From Sclerodactyla briareus (Eukaryota; Echinodermata; Holothuroidea; Dendrochirotida; Sclerodactylidae): a DNA stretch of 64,000 bases. The notes under the pieces are model-generated. The model made no database searches and was not told where the DNA came from. It saw only the letters and a list, made by a program, of their open reading frames with translations. The stretch is taken from the NCBI GenBank assembly GCA_026419785.1, contig JAODTK010004121.1, forward strand, positions 152,171 to 216,170, read 5' to 3'. Position 1 is the first letter of the stretch; every line of letters starts with the position of its first letter. Position numbers and translations under genes: made by a program. Positions 32,740-45,195 of the stretch are shown in pieces.

Positions 32740-33250
32740 AGAATTTCTGTGAATACTGACTCCAATAATTGCCACTTTTTCCTATACACACATATCCCTG
32801 GACAGACTGATATTGTCTTGTGGCACTGCAGTAGTGAGCATGATATCCTTCACCCATACTGTCCTGTAGTCAACTGTGGTTTTGTACTATCACTGGACAC
32901 ACCTATAAAACTTGCCAATGTTTACTTGTATATTAGGCTCTCATGTAGCCATGCATCCCTTACTCTCTCCCATGTGCCTATGAAAACTTTGAATGATTTA
33001 TTTATGGGCATTCTCACAATGTAGGCCAATCTAAGTTATTTTAAAAGGGTGCCACAGCTGTGGGTATAATGACAGAGAGAAATACCGGGAGGTACGTACC
33101 TGCAGAACATTCTGTTTGATACATTGTTTCCAACAACAGCGATACATGTAAGACCCCTCACCGCGGGTGACCCAAGAACACAACATCGAACCCTCACAAC
33201 CGGGATACAGTACCAACCACCGGCCCTCCATCTCTTCCCCCACACATTGC
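32740..33250 (+). mobile_element. Family E element, partner of 19.7-20.26 kb
   Basis: Contains GGACAGACTGATATTGTCTTGTGGCA (about 32,800), CACCCATACTG, then GCAGAACATTCTGTTTGATACA (about 33,103), ACATGTAAG.CCCCTCACC and CAAGAACACAACAT..AACC. The last blocks are the reverse complement of 19,780-19,890. No functional ORF. Confidence 0.65.
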
Positions 33251-33299
33251 AAACATTGAAGTTTTGATATTATACACATATGTGAGGATGCAACCCTAT

Positions 33300-33530
33300 G
33301 TTTTTTGTAATCAGGTCAAGTCAATTGAATGGTCAACCACAGTGTATTCCTGCTATATCTTGGCAACGAAGCATTTCAGAGCAGGTTTTAATTGAAAGTT
33401 TTGTCCGTCTAGGGAACTCCTCTGGTGGACTTACTTTGATCTCAGTTGACCTTTTTGACCTCATGCGACCTATTGAACCTTTGTGGGTCATTTTCGTGAC
33501 GACCACCCAGCAAACACAGAATTTATCATA
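33300..33530 (+). repeat. Family F, third copy
   Basis: TATCTTGGCAACGAAGCATTTCAGAG, TTGAAAGTTTTGTCCGTCTAGGGAACT and TTTGATCTCAGTTGACCTTTTTGACCTCATG parallel 30,640-30,760. Confidence 0.6.
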
Positions 33531-33544
33531 ACATTTTAAAGAGG

Positions 33545-34085
33545 GCTCAAGAGCGGAGCGGTTTTGTGTTGGCGATTGTGGATCGGACGAGATAATACTG
33601 TCCTATAATCTGAGGCGCTCCGCTGCCGGTTGGGCGCGTAGCGGACGATAAACATTTTTCGTTGACAGACCCCCCCCCCCCCCCCGCCAGATTGCAGGAA
33701 ACGCCCTTCCTTGCTTATGGACAAAAAGCGGCAATTTCTAAAATGATAACAGTTTTATTTTGATGGAAAGGTTCTCCTCCAAAAACTTATCGATTGGTAT
33801 CAATTTTCACACGGTTTTGCGTTGGGTGCTGTGACGTTCTGGAATAAGATGCAATGAGGTTACGGTCATGGAAGAAGTAATGGAAGTGGGCGATGGAAAC
33901 AACCCTACGTTTCGCGCAAAGCGCGAGATTTTGCAGGCTCCAATTTGACAATACATTGCACTGACCCCTCGCTGACCTATCACTTAGGCCTGGGTTTTTC
34001 ACTTGAAGTTTGCGTCCCCCATTTTAATCTTCGTTGCGGACCACAGGAGCATGGGAGGGACACTTCCAATAGGGGCTGGAGAGGT
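33545..34085 (-). mobile_element. Family D element, inverted copy
   Basis: Reverse complement of 17,735-18,245. On the + strand here: TGTGTTGGCGATTGTG, ATAATCTGAGGCGCTCCGC, GCGCGTAGCGGAC, TTTTTCGTTGACA, C-run, AGATTGCAGGAAACG, GATAACA.TTTTAT, GCGTTGGGTGCTGTGACG, TTTCGCGCAAAGCGCGAGATTTTGCAGG, TGACCTATCACTTAGGCCTG and TTGCGGACCACAGGAG. It abuts a family B fragment on its right. Confidence 0.65.
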
Positions 34086-34420
34086 GACCAAACAGGTGCA
34101 GCGCTAGGGTTTTTAACTGATAGGGAGGCAGATCTAGCATGGATGTCTGACATGCGGGAGGGGTCTAAAGGGGATGGGAGATTTTTTAGTCATTAATAAT
34201 ACTGCTTAGATGCCATTGGTCTCCACATTTGATTCACTTTGTAAACGAGTGTATCTACGTCAACGAGTTTTGGACAAAAATCCTAAATTCTGGAAAAAAT
34301 TGAACATTATAGCAATTTTGCCAGGCAAGGGCATATTTCATCATTCGATAACACTTGACAAAAATAAACCCTATGAAACTGTACCATACGTCTGTACAGG
34401 TAGGCAGAGGCGTCCTTTTT
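34086..34420 (-). repeat. Family B element, 3' fragment
   Basis: Matches the 3' portion of family B inverted: TAATACTGCTTAGATGCCA, GTGTATCTACGTCAACGAGTTTTG, ACAAAAATC..AAATTCTGGAAAAAAT, CTTGACAAAAATAAACCC.ATGAAACTGTACC and a GTCTGTACAGGTAGGCAG end. Confidence 0.7.
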
Positions 34421-36010
34421 AGAAATGCACTGTTGTATGCTGAAGATTGGTGACTGAACTTAAATGACACTCAGGCCTACCGCCGTCTACCGGTACCAAT
34501 TTAGGCCTAATCTATACCAGGGGGTCGGACCGTTGTGAACAGGTTGGGGGGGGGCACACATCGAACGAAATTATACCATCTTAAGTCGTAGCGCGCCGCA
34601 TCGTTTGGAAAAATTTGTCCCAGTTAGGTGTACTGCCGCAACAGGCCGCAAACCGCACCGCTGTGGAGTATGAATTGGAACGCGCGTGAAGGACGTTTCT
34701 GAAATGCGGCGCGCGGCCAGCTTCAGCGAGTAAGACAACAGAAACGGAAAGTATGAACGTGTGAACGGCTGGACGCCGGTCATCACCATCACCCCCCGAC
34801 TTAGAACTGGAACTAACCTAACTCGACCTCACTCGGATGGACATTCAACTTGGGCCGAGTCCCATAAATAGTACGTTACATGCTCCGTATTGTTTTGGGG
34901 TCAGGTCAAGGTCATCAGAGGTCCAAGAGAGGTCAGATTCCCAGAATGCCTGTCCGGCGACCAGGTTGAAATTCAGTCATGCAGCTTTCCTATGAGGAGT
35001 ACAGGAACCCTATTGTTTTTCTTTTTTTTCAAAAGGTTTTGATTTTTGGAAAATTGGGAAATTGTGAAAATTTGCTAATTTGGCAAATTCTGAACTTCCG
35101 TGAATTTCAGTGTGTAGCTTTCTTATTCAAGAGTATAGGACCCTATTGGTTGGAGGAATAAATGAGGAAATTTGTCAGATGTTATGTCTATGTTTGTCGC
35201 ATAATGACTGGTGCAATCTCCCATTGTCCGCGGTGTCTCGCTATAGGTTGCAGAACCCAAGAATAGCCACTAAGCCTTTTGGCTTTCTGGTTAACACCAA
35301 GACTCTCTGTTGATTACCAGCCCATGTTATATAGCATGTACATGGTAATGCACACAGGCAGTACCCTGTGATGGAATGCTAGCTCGCTGCGCATCGCATC
35401 AATATGTGTGGCCAATTTAAAAAACAGTGCGGATCTAGAACTGAATTCAATTTTATATCCGTGATTTCTGGAATTATTGGGGGTGAGTTTAGGAGAAATA
35501 AAAATCAACTTCATCCAATTGTCACTATTTGCGCATGTGATTAGTGAAGAAATAATCTCACAGGTATATACATGGTTGAAAGAAGAAAAAAGGAAATTTA
35601 GCAATAAGTCTTTTTGAACGGCAACCCTTACAGCACAAAGACATAGTGCTGTAAGACCCAAAAAACCGTAGGGCGAAAAAACACCACCCAGGAAGGATGC
35701 CGATGGGCCCAGAAAGAAGACAAACCCGACCCCCGAGGAGGCCCCGGGAAGAAGAAAGTATCGTTAGGTGCCAAAAAAAGAACACTGTAGTCTCAACTGT
35801 GTTTTTTTGCAAGAACTGACCAAAACTTTCACTCACTAAAATTGTCGCTAGCTAACATGTCTCTAAACATAACGTTGCCGCTATTCAGCGGGAACCTAGG
35901 ATTAGTTCTTGGCACGCCAATACAGACCAAAATACTGTCGCGCACTGCATCATGGGTTGAAAAATGTGACCTGAAGAAGTCAACGCCCCATAATTGTATA
36001 GCCATTTACA
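34421..36010. other. No gene recognised
   Basis: Short frames only. A 34,540-34,800 stretch is GC-richer with several CGCGC words but no motif. Nothing matches the recurring families. Confidence 0.4.
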
Positions 36011-36014
36011 GGGA

Positions 36015-36115
36015 AGTGCCCACGCCGGGCGGCACCCGGTGGTAACGCCCGGCACTCAGGCCTTTTACCCGGCACTCATGATAAATTAGCCAAATTTAAC
36101 CGGCACTATCTTCTT
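36015..36115. repeat. CCGGCACT short repeat cluster
   Basis: (A/C)CCGGCACT or CCCGGTGG/CGCCGGGC words occur five or more times within 100 bp, some inverted (GCCGGGCGGCACCCGGTGG). Confidence 0.6.
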
Positions 36116-36564
36116 GTTTCTAATAAATTATATACAATGCAGTCGCTTTGAGTTCCCCACTGCCGTTTGTGACCATGTTTCATCCAGTACTCTGAATTTT
36201 CTAGGCACATCCCTGCTATAATTCATATTGAGAATAAAAGTTGGAAGTGCCTCACAAGTAAATCAGAGCAATTGCAGAATTCCCCACAACTTTGCGGTGT
36301 GAATTTGAACTGAAGTCAGAAGTTGCGGTGTATTCTGTAGTTGCTCCCCCAGTTTACCTGGGATCATGAGATACTGGCCAGGGATTAACTTCAAGGGATG
36401 GGGTTAGGTCGATCAGTGTTCACGCGGGTAAGTGTGCACTTGTGGGATCGCGCCTCTCACCTCATGATCCCCCCAGCGAATGGTCAAGTGGGAAATTCCA
36501 GCACGTGGGATGTGAGATTGGCACAAAACAAAAACAACCACATGAAGCCCAGTAAAGTGCCTCC

Positions 36565-36695
36565 AATTAACCGACGGCACTGACGGCAATCGCCGTCGGA
36601 GCCCTGCCATTTGCCTTGATGCCCTTACATTTCATGCTTCACCGACGGCAGTGACGCCATGCCCCAATTGCTCATTGCCGTCGGTGCCCCGCCTC
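36565..36695. repeat. Pair of CCGACGGCA...TGCCGTCGG palindromes
   Basis: First: AACCGACGGCACTGACGGCAATCGCCGTCGGAG (36,569-36,601). Second: CACCGACGGCAGTGACG (36,642 on) paired with ATTGCCGTCGGTG (36,674-36,686). The two share arms and a GACGGCA(C/A)TGACG core; the second has a longer loop. Confidence 0.75.
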
Positions 36696-36699
36696 TCCC

Positions 36700-38735
36700 C
36701 CTCTCAAAATAGCGATAGTACCCTAAAGCAACTCTGAAAGTTCGTTAATAATTAGGCCAATTACCATGTAAAAGTGTCATGGGTTTCACATTTCGGAAAT
36801 CAATGGATATAAATGCATAATTAACTTAACCCGGCCTGGCCGGCCCCGCACTGTCCACACATTACATAATTATCAAAAGGGCAGTATGAATGCACAGCGG
36901 CGGCCTAAGTAAGTCACATAATTGTAAATTCACTTCTATCTGTAAACTGTATTTCTATACAAAACTCACATGGGAGTTTCTGCAAAATATACATCACTGT
37001 TCAGCTACAGCAATGCTATCGACATGCAGCAGTGCAGCTGCATGTTGTCATTGGTTAGTTTTTTAAACAGGTGATAAAATTACAATGCTTGATAGTGCGA
37101 CGATTTCTAGCGTCAACGTGGGACCACAACCAATACTAGATCCGCGAAAAAATTAAAGGCTTTTCAATACAGACCTGCAGGCAAGGCGGGTAATTGCATT
37201 GCCGTAGAAAGAGGGGGTGCGGCTGTAGCGTAAACAGAGTATATTATATTCCACTACTCTGTGAAACACTTAGTGCAAAAAAGCAAGGAGGGAGGTATAC
37301 AAGGAGAGAGCGTTTGTGAAATGACAGATACCGGTGTCAAGGCATCGGTATACCGGTTCCACAAAAATCATCAGTACTGCACACCTCTAGCGGCTACGAG
37401 AAGGACGCTTACGGTCGTATGTACATGTGTGGGGGGTCTGAGGTGATCCTGTTATGATGAACTGCTAGTGAGTTCCTGCCGTCGCGACGACGAAACTTTT
37501 CACATCCAATTTATAAAAAGTGCAATATAGCAGTAGTTCTACATGATATGCGTGAATGAATATATTGCCAGAAAAGATACATTGTGTTTTCCATGGAAAC
37601 TATAAAAAAAAGATCTCATTGGGTTATGTAGGTAAATTAATTACGAGTTGACAAATCATTGTCAAAATCGTGGTTGACCGACCGGACAAGGAATACACTT
37701 GAGCTCGCGAGTAGCTAGCTAGTATGATGAGAGGTACATGATACAATAAAAAACGCTTTGCCGTACCTTTTCAAATTGGCCTTCTGCCCTTGTCTTTTTC
37801 AGATGCCTTGCTGGCCCTTAAAAAAATCTTCTAAATGACTTGGTGCCCCGCCATTTTGAATGTACCGAGCAATTTTACATTGCCTTCAGGAAATGAGCCT
37901 TGCCCTTCCACTGTATTCGAGGCCTGCAGTACTTATTTATGGCACATAAAAATATATCAGTCATTCATAATATTGTGAAAACTACACGGCACGATCACAG
38001 CAAAGTCATATGCCTCAACATTAGAAGAGCATTCGTCACAATACATGATGACGACTCAGTGCCTCAGAGCCACTACCCAAGCTATGCCCAATATCGGGCC
38101 ACGGAGAGCACTACACGCAACCCAATTTGCTTCAAGTTAACAACTCGTAGCCTCCTCTAGTTTATGTGTATGATTTTCCATGAGCAAGAGATGGGGTTGG
38201 CGGTATATCGGTATTGTATAGTACGGTACTCAAGTACTGGGAGGGAAACTGCACGTTACTATTTACTGGTACTGGCAAAATTACGTATTGGCTACCAAAC
38301 ACCGGACTAAATAAAATTGTTTTTTTCGCCAAGCCGCCGCCGGGACATCGCAGCTCACCGGAAACTGGTGAAAAGATTAAAAACTGCCCCACGTGGATTG
38401 CGAGCTGTGATACTTGCTTATTGCCAAAATATCCAAGACGGGCAGACATCACAGCTTTATGGTACGTAATAATAAAAAACTGCATGAAGCTATGTTGGCT
38501 TTTACTTACTGTCTCATCGCACTTGACAAGCATCCCACTGATAATGTACAATGCATTTACACATACCAAGTTCGGCCCACTCCTATGACTTGTACAGGAC
38601 GCCGGCAGCAGACCTTTTATCGCACACAATCAAATCTAGGGGGTTTCTACCTGACTCTGTGAAATTATTACGATCGTCGATCCAACTCGATCCCCGGTAA
38701 TGCAATTTAATTTTGTGTTGGACTACAATTCTGAG
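36700..38735. other. No gene recognised
   Basis: The 155- and 124-codon opposite-strand frames at 38.16-38.63 kb overlap each other and lack motifs. No RNA genes or shared repeats were found. Confidence 0.4.
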
Positions 38736-38740
38736 GAATG

Positions 38741-41455
38741 AACTAGAAAGTGTCGGGCGGGTCAACCGCCAAGACGTATCTTTCCCCGCATCTCTTATTC
38801 CAGACATTTGGTGAACATGACACAGGACAATATTGTGGAAGAACATTTAGACTTGTGAAGCGACCAAGTGTACTGCGTAAATGGGTCACCATAATGCACT
38901 TGTTAATTATTTGAGGCACCCCTATAGCCCGGACAAGGTGCGTCCATTAAATAAGCACATTTTTCAAGATCGCGACCTTTAACCACATGGGCACACCCGA
39001 AGGGTCAAATTCAGGTCAGAGGTCACACACAGGCAGGTCAACAATTAGAGCACATGGTGAACCATCCAGCCTTCGCAGATATCAATTCTCCGATTATAGC
39101 CCAGAAAAACAGTTTTTGACCCCTAAGTGACCTGAATGACCTTAATTGAGAGGCAGTTTTATGAAATGTTACCTCAATGTGATACCATCCACTCCTAGGA
39201 GCATTGTGCATTATGATGAACACACCCAGTGCTATTGCCGAAAAAGTACAAAATCAGTTTTTGAACCCTAAGGACCTTTAGGACCTCCAATGACAAGCGG
39301 TTTTTATGAAAAATGTTACACTACATGTGATGCATTCACACCAGAAGCATATTGCGTTCCAATGATCATGTCCACTGTTATTGCGCAAAAGGTATAAAAT
39401 TGAACTTTACCCCTTGTAACTACCAAAGTAAAGTGTCTGATCGAAGCGGGAGTGTTTCTCTCCAGGAAAGCACATAAAGCTCAATCACATATCCAACAAT
39501 AACCAGTTTCTATTTTTTTGCCCGAACTCCTTAATAAGCCACATTTATTCAAGATTCGCCCTTCACCAACATGAACACCCGACAGAGGTCAAATTCATGT
39601 CAGAGGACCAACATGGAGGTCAACAATTAAATCAAAATGATGGTGAACCAACCAGCCGTCGCAGATATTCAATTCTCCGGTTTATAGCCAAAAAAACCGT
39701 TTTGGACCTTAAGGACCCTGAATGACCTTTAAGATATGAAGTTTTAGAGACTGTTACCTATCCATGTGATCATCATCATAGGAGCATTTTGCATTCTGAT
39801 GAACACACCCGTGCTATTGCCGCGAAAAAGTACTAAAATCAGTTTTGACATAAGTGACCTTTAATACCTGCAGACATGGCATTTTTATGAAAAATTTACC
39901 TCCATGTGATGCATCCACTCATAGAAGCATATTGTGGCATTCCAATGAACAGTCCAAGTTATTGCGAAAAAAAAGGTATAAAGTGAACTTGACCACTTGT
40001 AAACTACCCCAAAGTAGGTCCGATCAAAAGGGGATTTTGTTTTCCCTCATAAAGCACACAAAGCTCTATCCCATATCCAAAATAACCAGTTCTACTTTTT
40101 TTGCCCGTAACTCTTAAATAAGCACATTATTCAAGATCCGACCTTTAACCACATGACCACCGACAGAGAGAGGTCAAATCAGGTCGAGGTCCACACAATG
40201 GAGGTGAAACAAGTATAAATCAACAATGTGTGAACTCTTTTCAACCGTCGCAGATATTCAATTCTCCGATTATAGCCAAAAAACAGTTTGTGACCCTTAA
40301 GTGACCAGAATGAAAAAACCCTTTTTTTGAATTTTTGGGGGGGGATATGACAGTTTTTGGAGAATTGGTAATCCCATTGGGATACTCCACTCCTAGGAGC
40401 ATTTTGCAGTTGAGGAAACACCCACTGTATTGCCGAAAAAAAGTACTGAAATCAGTTTTTGACCCCTAAGTGACCTTTAAATGAACTTCAAGACATGGCG
40501 GTTGTTTTATGAAAATGTGACACTCCATGTGATGCATCCACTCCTAGTCGCATATTGCATTCCAATGAACATGTCCCATGTTATTCGAAAAAAGTATTAA
40601 AACTCATCATTTTGACTGATCAGGACAACTAATATGGAAAATAGTCCCACAATGCCGCAGTGATATTGATGCTATTGAATTAAAGTTATCAGGACTGGTA
40701 GTAGCGGGTCCTATTTCACAAAGTTTCGTCAAAAATCCCTAAAAGTTGAAGAAACTAATTGAAGTAATGAGTCTATATGCTAACGAATATCTTTTGTTGA
40801 ATAACCCAAAAATAATGACCTTCAGTGATTTCAATGCCAATGGAATAAATTTACGGGAAGTTAGCAAGGTCCTTACTGAAAAGTTCGTGAGAATCCCAAC
40901 GGAAGTTTTATAAATTTGTCTATTGAATTGGGCCAATAGTATGCAATTAGTCATGCAAGATGACTCCAGTGACCTCGGCGACATTGGGAAAATTCATCTG
41001 CACTTATAGTTGGCCCTAGTCACCAAGTGTCATGAGAATCCAATGAAGTTTGAAAGATACATATCATTCTGCTATTGCTATAATTCGGCTACTGGCCAAA
41101 AAAAAAAAAATGCAAATTGACCTCGGATGACTTTAGACCCCAATGTCACCAGTTTTTCGGCCCAACAAATACCCAACAACCACCCACGTTTCGTGGTAAA
41201 TCGCACAAACTTGAAAATTTTGCGGAAAAACATGCAAAATAGAGCGGCAACAAAAATTATACGATATAGCCCATTTTCGAACGTATACGAGATTTACTCA
41301 TACGGGACATGTGTCACAAGTTGGGTCCATCGGATAAAGTGTTAGAGAATGAGAGCGCTAACGCCTAAAGGTTTCCGGCAGCGGCGGCGGAGGAGACGCG
41401 GGCACACGGCCAAAAACATAATATCCCCGAACACTTACAGTGTTGGGGGTATAAA
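38741..41455 (+). mobile_element. Family A long element, copy 1 (three 590-bp units)
   Basis: The header starts AACTAGAAAGTGTCGG-CGGGT-AACCGCC and runs through ATTCCAGA.ATTTGG.GAACA, GACTTGTGAAGCGAC and CCCGGACAAGGTGCG. Three tandem units of about 584 bp follow, starting AATAAGCACATT at about 38,952, 39,535 and 40,119. A tail of about 870 bp (40,594-41,455) has TCATCATTTTGACTGATCAGG, TTGACCTCGGATGACTTTAG, GCAAAATAGAG.GGCAAC, CGAACGTATACGAGATTT, a GCGCTAACGCC zone, CGGCGG block and a CCCCGAACACTTACAGTGTT hairpin. Copy 2 follows directly in the same orientation. No ORF or transposase is seen. Confidence 0.8.
38952..40593 (+). repeat. Tandem array, about 584-bp unit, three copies
   Basis: Each unit reads AATAAGCACATTTATTCAAGATTCGACC, CCGACAGAGGTCAAATTCAGGTCAGAGGTCACACACATGGAGGTCAACAATTA-type cluster, GATATTCAATTCTCCGATTATAGCC, two halves with TTTTTGACCCCTAAGTGACC followed by CTCC.TGTGAT.CATCCACTCCTAG.AGCAT.TTGCATT, and a CATATCCAAAATAACCAGTTTCT end. 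The halves are about 170 bp apart and partly similar, so each unit is itself an old duplication. The last unit is truncated. Confidence 0.85.
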
Positions 41456-41864
41456 TATAACACAGCCTAACACACACACTGCAGTGCGGTACCCGGTTGT
41501 ACTAAGTATAGGCCTACACGGTGCAATCTTTAGATAGGCAACAAAAAATCTACGTAATGGCTATTTTTTTTTATTCTATCTTTTTGATAGTGAAATGGGT
41601 AGAATTTATTTTTGCTAAATCAAATTACGACATCATCTTTTATCCTCCCCACTTTAAAAAAAAGACGGTCAATAGTCACCATCAAAGTGCTGTGTAGTTA
41701 CTTTCCAGGACTTTCGCATTGATACGTGTTAGGTTTAGGCGGTATTAAATATACAGTACGTATGGGGATGGGAGTTTGGTTATTTGTGTGATCATTTATT
41801 GCCTTTCGTACTACGACAATCACCATTGGAAAAAACCTTACGTATTGAAATTAGTTCAGAGTAA
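41456..41864. other. Spacer between the two long family A copies
   Basis: About 410 bp of AT-rich sequence without a gene. It has no counterpart at the matching position beside copy 1 or copy 2, so the two copies are probably separate insertions or an old duplication with its own spacer. Confidence 0.5.
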
Positions 41865-44800
41865 AACTAGAAAATGTCGGCGGGGTAAACCGCCAGAAGT
41901 ATATATCCCCGCATCCTTATTCCAGAAATTTGGAGTGAACAGTGAAAAACAGGACAATATTAGTGGAAAGAAGACACTTATAGACTTGTGAAGCGACAAA
42001 CGTGTACTGGTAAAATGGGTTCATTACAGAAGCACTGTAATTGGAGGAGGCATCCCTACAGACCCGGACAAGGTGCGGTCCCAATAAGCACATTATTCAA
42101 AGATTCGACCTTTAACCACATGGCACCCGACAGAGGTCAAATTCAGGTCAGAAGGTCACACACATGAGGTCAACAATTATATACACAATGGTGAAACCAT
42201 CAGCCTCGCAGATATCAATCTCCGCGTGTAGCAAAAAAACAGTTTTTGACCCCTAAGTGACCTCGAATGACTTTAATGATATGGCCGTTTTTATGAAAAT
42301 TGTTACGCCTCCATGGGATAAAATACATCCTAGGCATTTTGCGTCTGATGAACACCCCAGTGCTATGACGAAAAGTACTAAAATCAGTTTTGAGCCCTAA
42401 GTGACCTTTAACCTTCAATGACATGCGGTTTTTATGAAAATTGGTACAAATCCATGTGATGCATCACTCCAAGAAGGCATATTGCATTCCATGGGAACAT
42501 CATGTTCAATGTTATTGCAAAAAAGGTATATATAAAATTGAAAATGGACCCTTGTAACTACCAAAGTAAAGTGTCTGATCGACTAAGCGGGAGGTTGTTT
42601 TCTCCATAAAAGACACAAAGTCAATACATATCCCAAAAATTAACCGTTTCTATTTTTTTGCCCGTAACTCCTCAAATAAAGCACATTATTCAAGGATTCG
42701 ACCTTCACACACATGACCACCGACAGAGGTCAACTTAAGGTCAGAGGTCACACACATGCCCGGCAACAAGTATATCACAATGGTTAACATTCCAGGCCTT
42801 AGGCAGATATCCAAGTCACGATATAGCCAAAAACAGTTTTTGACCCCTAAGTGACCCCCCAAATGACCTTTAATGATATGACAGATTTTTTTGAAAGTTG
42901 TTCCTCTCCATGTGATACATCACTCCTAGGAGCATTTTGCATTCTGATGGACAAAAAAACCACCCTCTATTGCCGGAAAAAGTACTAAAATCCAGTTTTG
43001 ACCCCTAAGTGCCTTATGAACTTCCCAATGACATGCTGTTTTTATGAAAATTGTAACTCCATGTGATGCATCACTCATAGGAGCATATTGCATCCAATGA
43101 ACATGTCCAATGTTATGCGAAAAAGGTATAAAATGAACTTTACCACTTGTAACTACCAAAGTAAAGTGTCTGATCGAAGGGGAGTGTTTTCTCTCCATAA
43201 AGCCACACAAAGCTCAATCAAATATCCAAGAATAAACAGTTTCATTTTCTGCCCGTTAACTCCTAAATAAGCACATTTATTCAAGATTCGACCTTCACCA
43301 CAATGACCAACGAAGAGGTCAAATCAGGTCAATGGTCACACACATGCAGGTCAACCCAATATATCACAAATGGTGAAAGCATCCAAGCCTTCGCAGATAT
43401 CCCAATTCACCGATTATAGCCAAAAAAACAGTTTTTGACCCCTAAGGACCCCAATGACTTCATGATATGCAGTGTTTTATGAGAAGTTACTCTCCATGTG
43501 ATACATCCACTCCTAGCCTAGGAGCATTTTGCATTTCTGATGAACACACCCCCAGTGCTATGCGGAAAAAGTACTAAAATCAGTTTTGACCCCTAAGTGA
43601 TAGCTTTAATGACCTCAAGACAGGGCGGTTTTTATGAAAAATGTTACACTCAATGTGATTCATCCACTCCTAGAAGCATATTGCATTTCCATGAAACATG
43701 TCCAATGTATTGTGAAAAAGTATAAAATTTAACTCTGACCCCTTGAAACTACCAAAGTAAGTGTACGATCGAGGCGGGAGTAGTTGGTGCCCGCATAAAG
43801 CACACAAAGCTCTACACATATCCAAAAAAATAACCAGTTTCATAATTTTTTTGGCCAGTAATCCTTAAATAGGCACATTTATTCAAGATAGATTCGACCT
43901 TAACACAGGACAACCCGACAGAGGTCAAATTCAGGTCAGAGGTCACACACATGGAGGTCAACAATTAATCACAATGGTGAACATCCAGCCTGGCGCAGAT
44001 ATTCAATTCTCCGATTATAGCCCAGAAAACGTTTTGACCCTTAGTGACCCGAAGACCTTTAATGATATGACAGATATTATGAGAATTGTGACTTCATGTG
44101 ATTACATCACTCATAGGAGCACTGTTGCATTCTGATGAACACACCAGTGCTATTGCCGAAAAAAAGTACTAAAATCAGTTTTTGACCCCTAAGTGACCTT
44201 TATGACCTTCAAGACATGGCCGGTTTTTATGAAACTTGTTACACTCCATGGTGATGCATCAACTCCTAGAAGCATATTGCATTCCATAACATGGCCAATG
44301 TTATTGCGAAAAAAAAAAGGTATTAACTCATCATTTTGACTGATCAGGAAACATATGCAAATTAGTCACAAATTTTACCCTCAGTGATCTGATGATATTG
44401 AATAATGTATCAGCCTGTAGTAGGTCCTATTCACAAAGTTTCGTCACAATCACTAAAAGTTGAGAAAATAATTGTTTGTTCCAGTAATTATTCTAATTAT
44501 GCTAACGAATATGTGAAATTAAACAACACATAATGACCTTCAGTGATTTCAAGCAATTGAATAATATCGGGAAGGTTTGAAGGGTCCTACTCACCAAGTT
44601 CGTGAGGGAATCCAACAACGTTTATAATTTGCCCTTATTGCTAATTGGGCCAAACTATAGCAAATTAGTCATGCAAGAGACCTCGGGTGACGCGGCCACA
44701 TTAGGAACATCATCGCATGAAGTTGGCCATAGCACCAGTTGCATGAAAATCATGAGTTTGAAAGATCACATACATTCTGCTATAATTAGGCTACTGCGCC

Positions 44801-45195
44801 AGAATAAAATGAAAACTTGACCTCGGATGACTTGACATGTCACCAGTTTTTCGGGCTTCCAACAATAACCAAACCATTCACTGGTTCGGTAAAAGCGCTC
44901 CACGAACTTGAAAATTTTGCGGAAAACCTGCACAATAGAGGGCAACAAAATATCCACGATATAGCCCATTTTCGAACTTATCCGAGGATTTGCATAATAC
45001 GCACATGGTAACAAGTTTGGGTACAATCTTGGAAAATGTTAAAACAGATATGAGAGAGCCCCGCCGACGCCTAAAGTTCCCCCGGCGGCGGGCGGAGCAC
45101 CCCGGCGGCCGGCGGAGACAGCGAGCGCCGGACCACGGCCCAACACAATCTTTCCCGCCCCACACACTCTACCAGTGTTCGCGGGCGACTATAAC
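41865..45195 (+). mobile_element. Family A long element, copy 2 (four 590-bp units)
   Basis: The same header (AACTAGAAAATGTCGGCGGGGTAAACCGCC..) is at 41,865-42,075. Units start at about 42,085, 42,678, 43,268 and 43,870, with periods near 593, 590 and 602. The tail (44,330-45,195) repeats copy 1's tail and ends in a GC-rich block (45,058-45,130) and a degraded hairpin (CCCGCCCCACACACTCTACCAGTGTTCGCGGG). It differs from copy 1 by unit number and many indels; no ORF. Confidence 0.8.
42085..44330 (+). repeat. Tandem array, about 595-bp unit, four copies
   Basis: Same unit as the 38.95-40.59 kb array. Indels between units are frequent and mostly 1-2 bases, often in homopolymers, resembling raw long-read error more than ordinary divergence. 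Confidence 0.85.

Noticed and set aside
38162-38629. 155-codon minus-strand and 124-codon plus-strand frames overlapping each other
   Set aside because: Mutually overlapping with no motif or splice support; the length is within chance for this window given AT-poor local stretches.
38950-44330. CRISPR array or satellite centromere
   Set aside because: Units are about 590 bp with no short repeat/spacer alternation, and the array is bounded by element-specific header and tail, so it is neither CRISPR nor a simple satellite.
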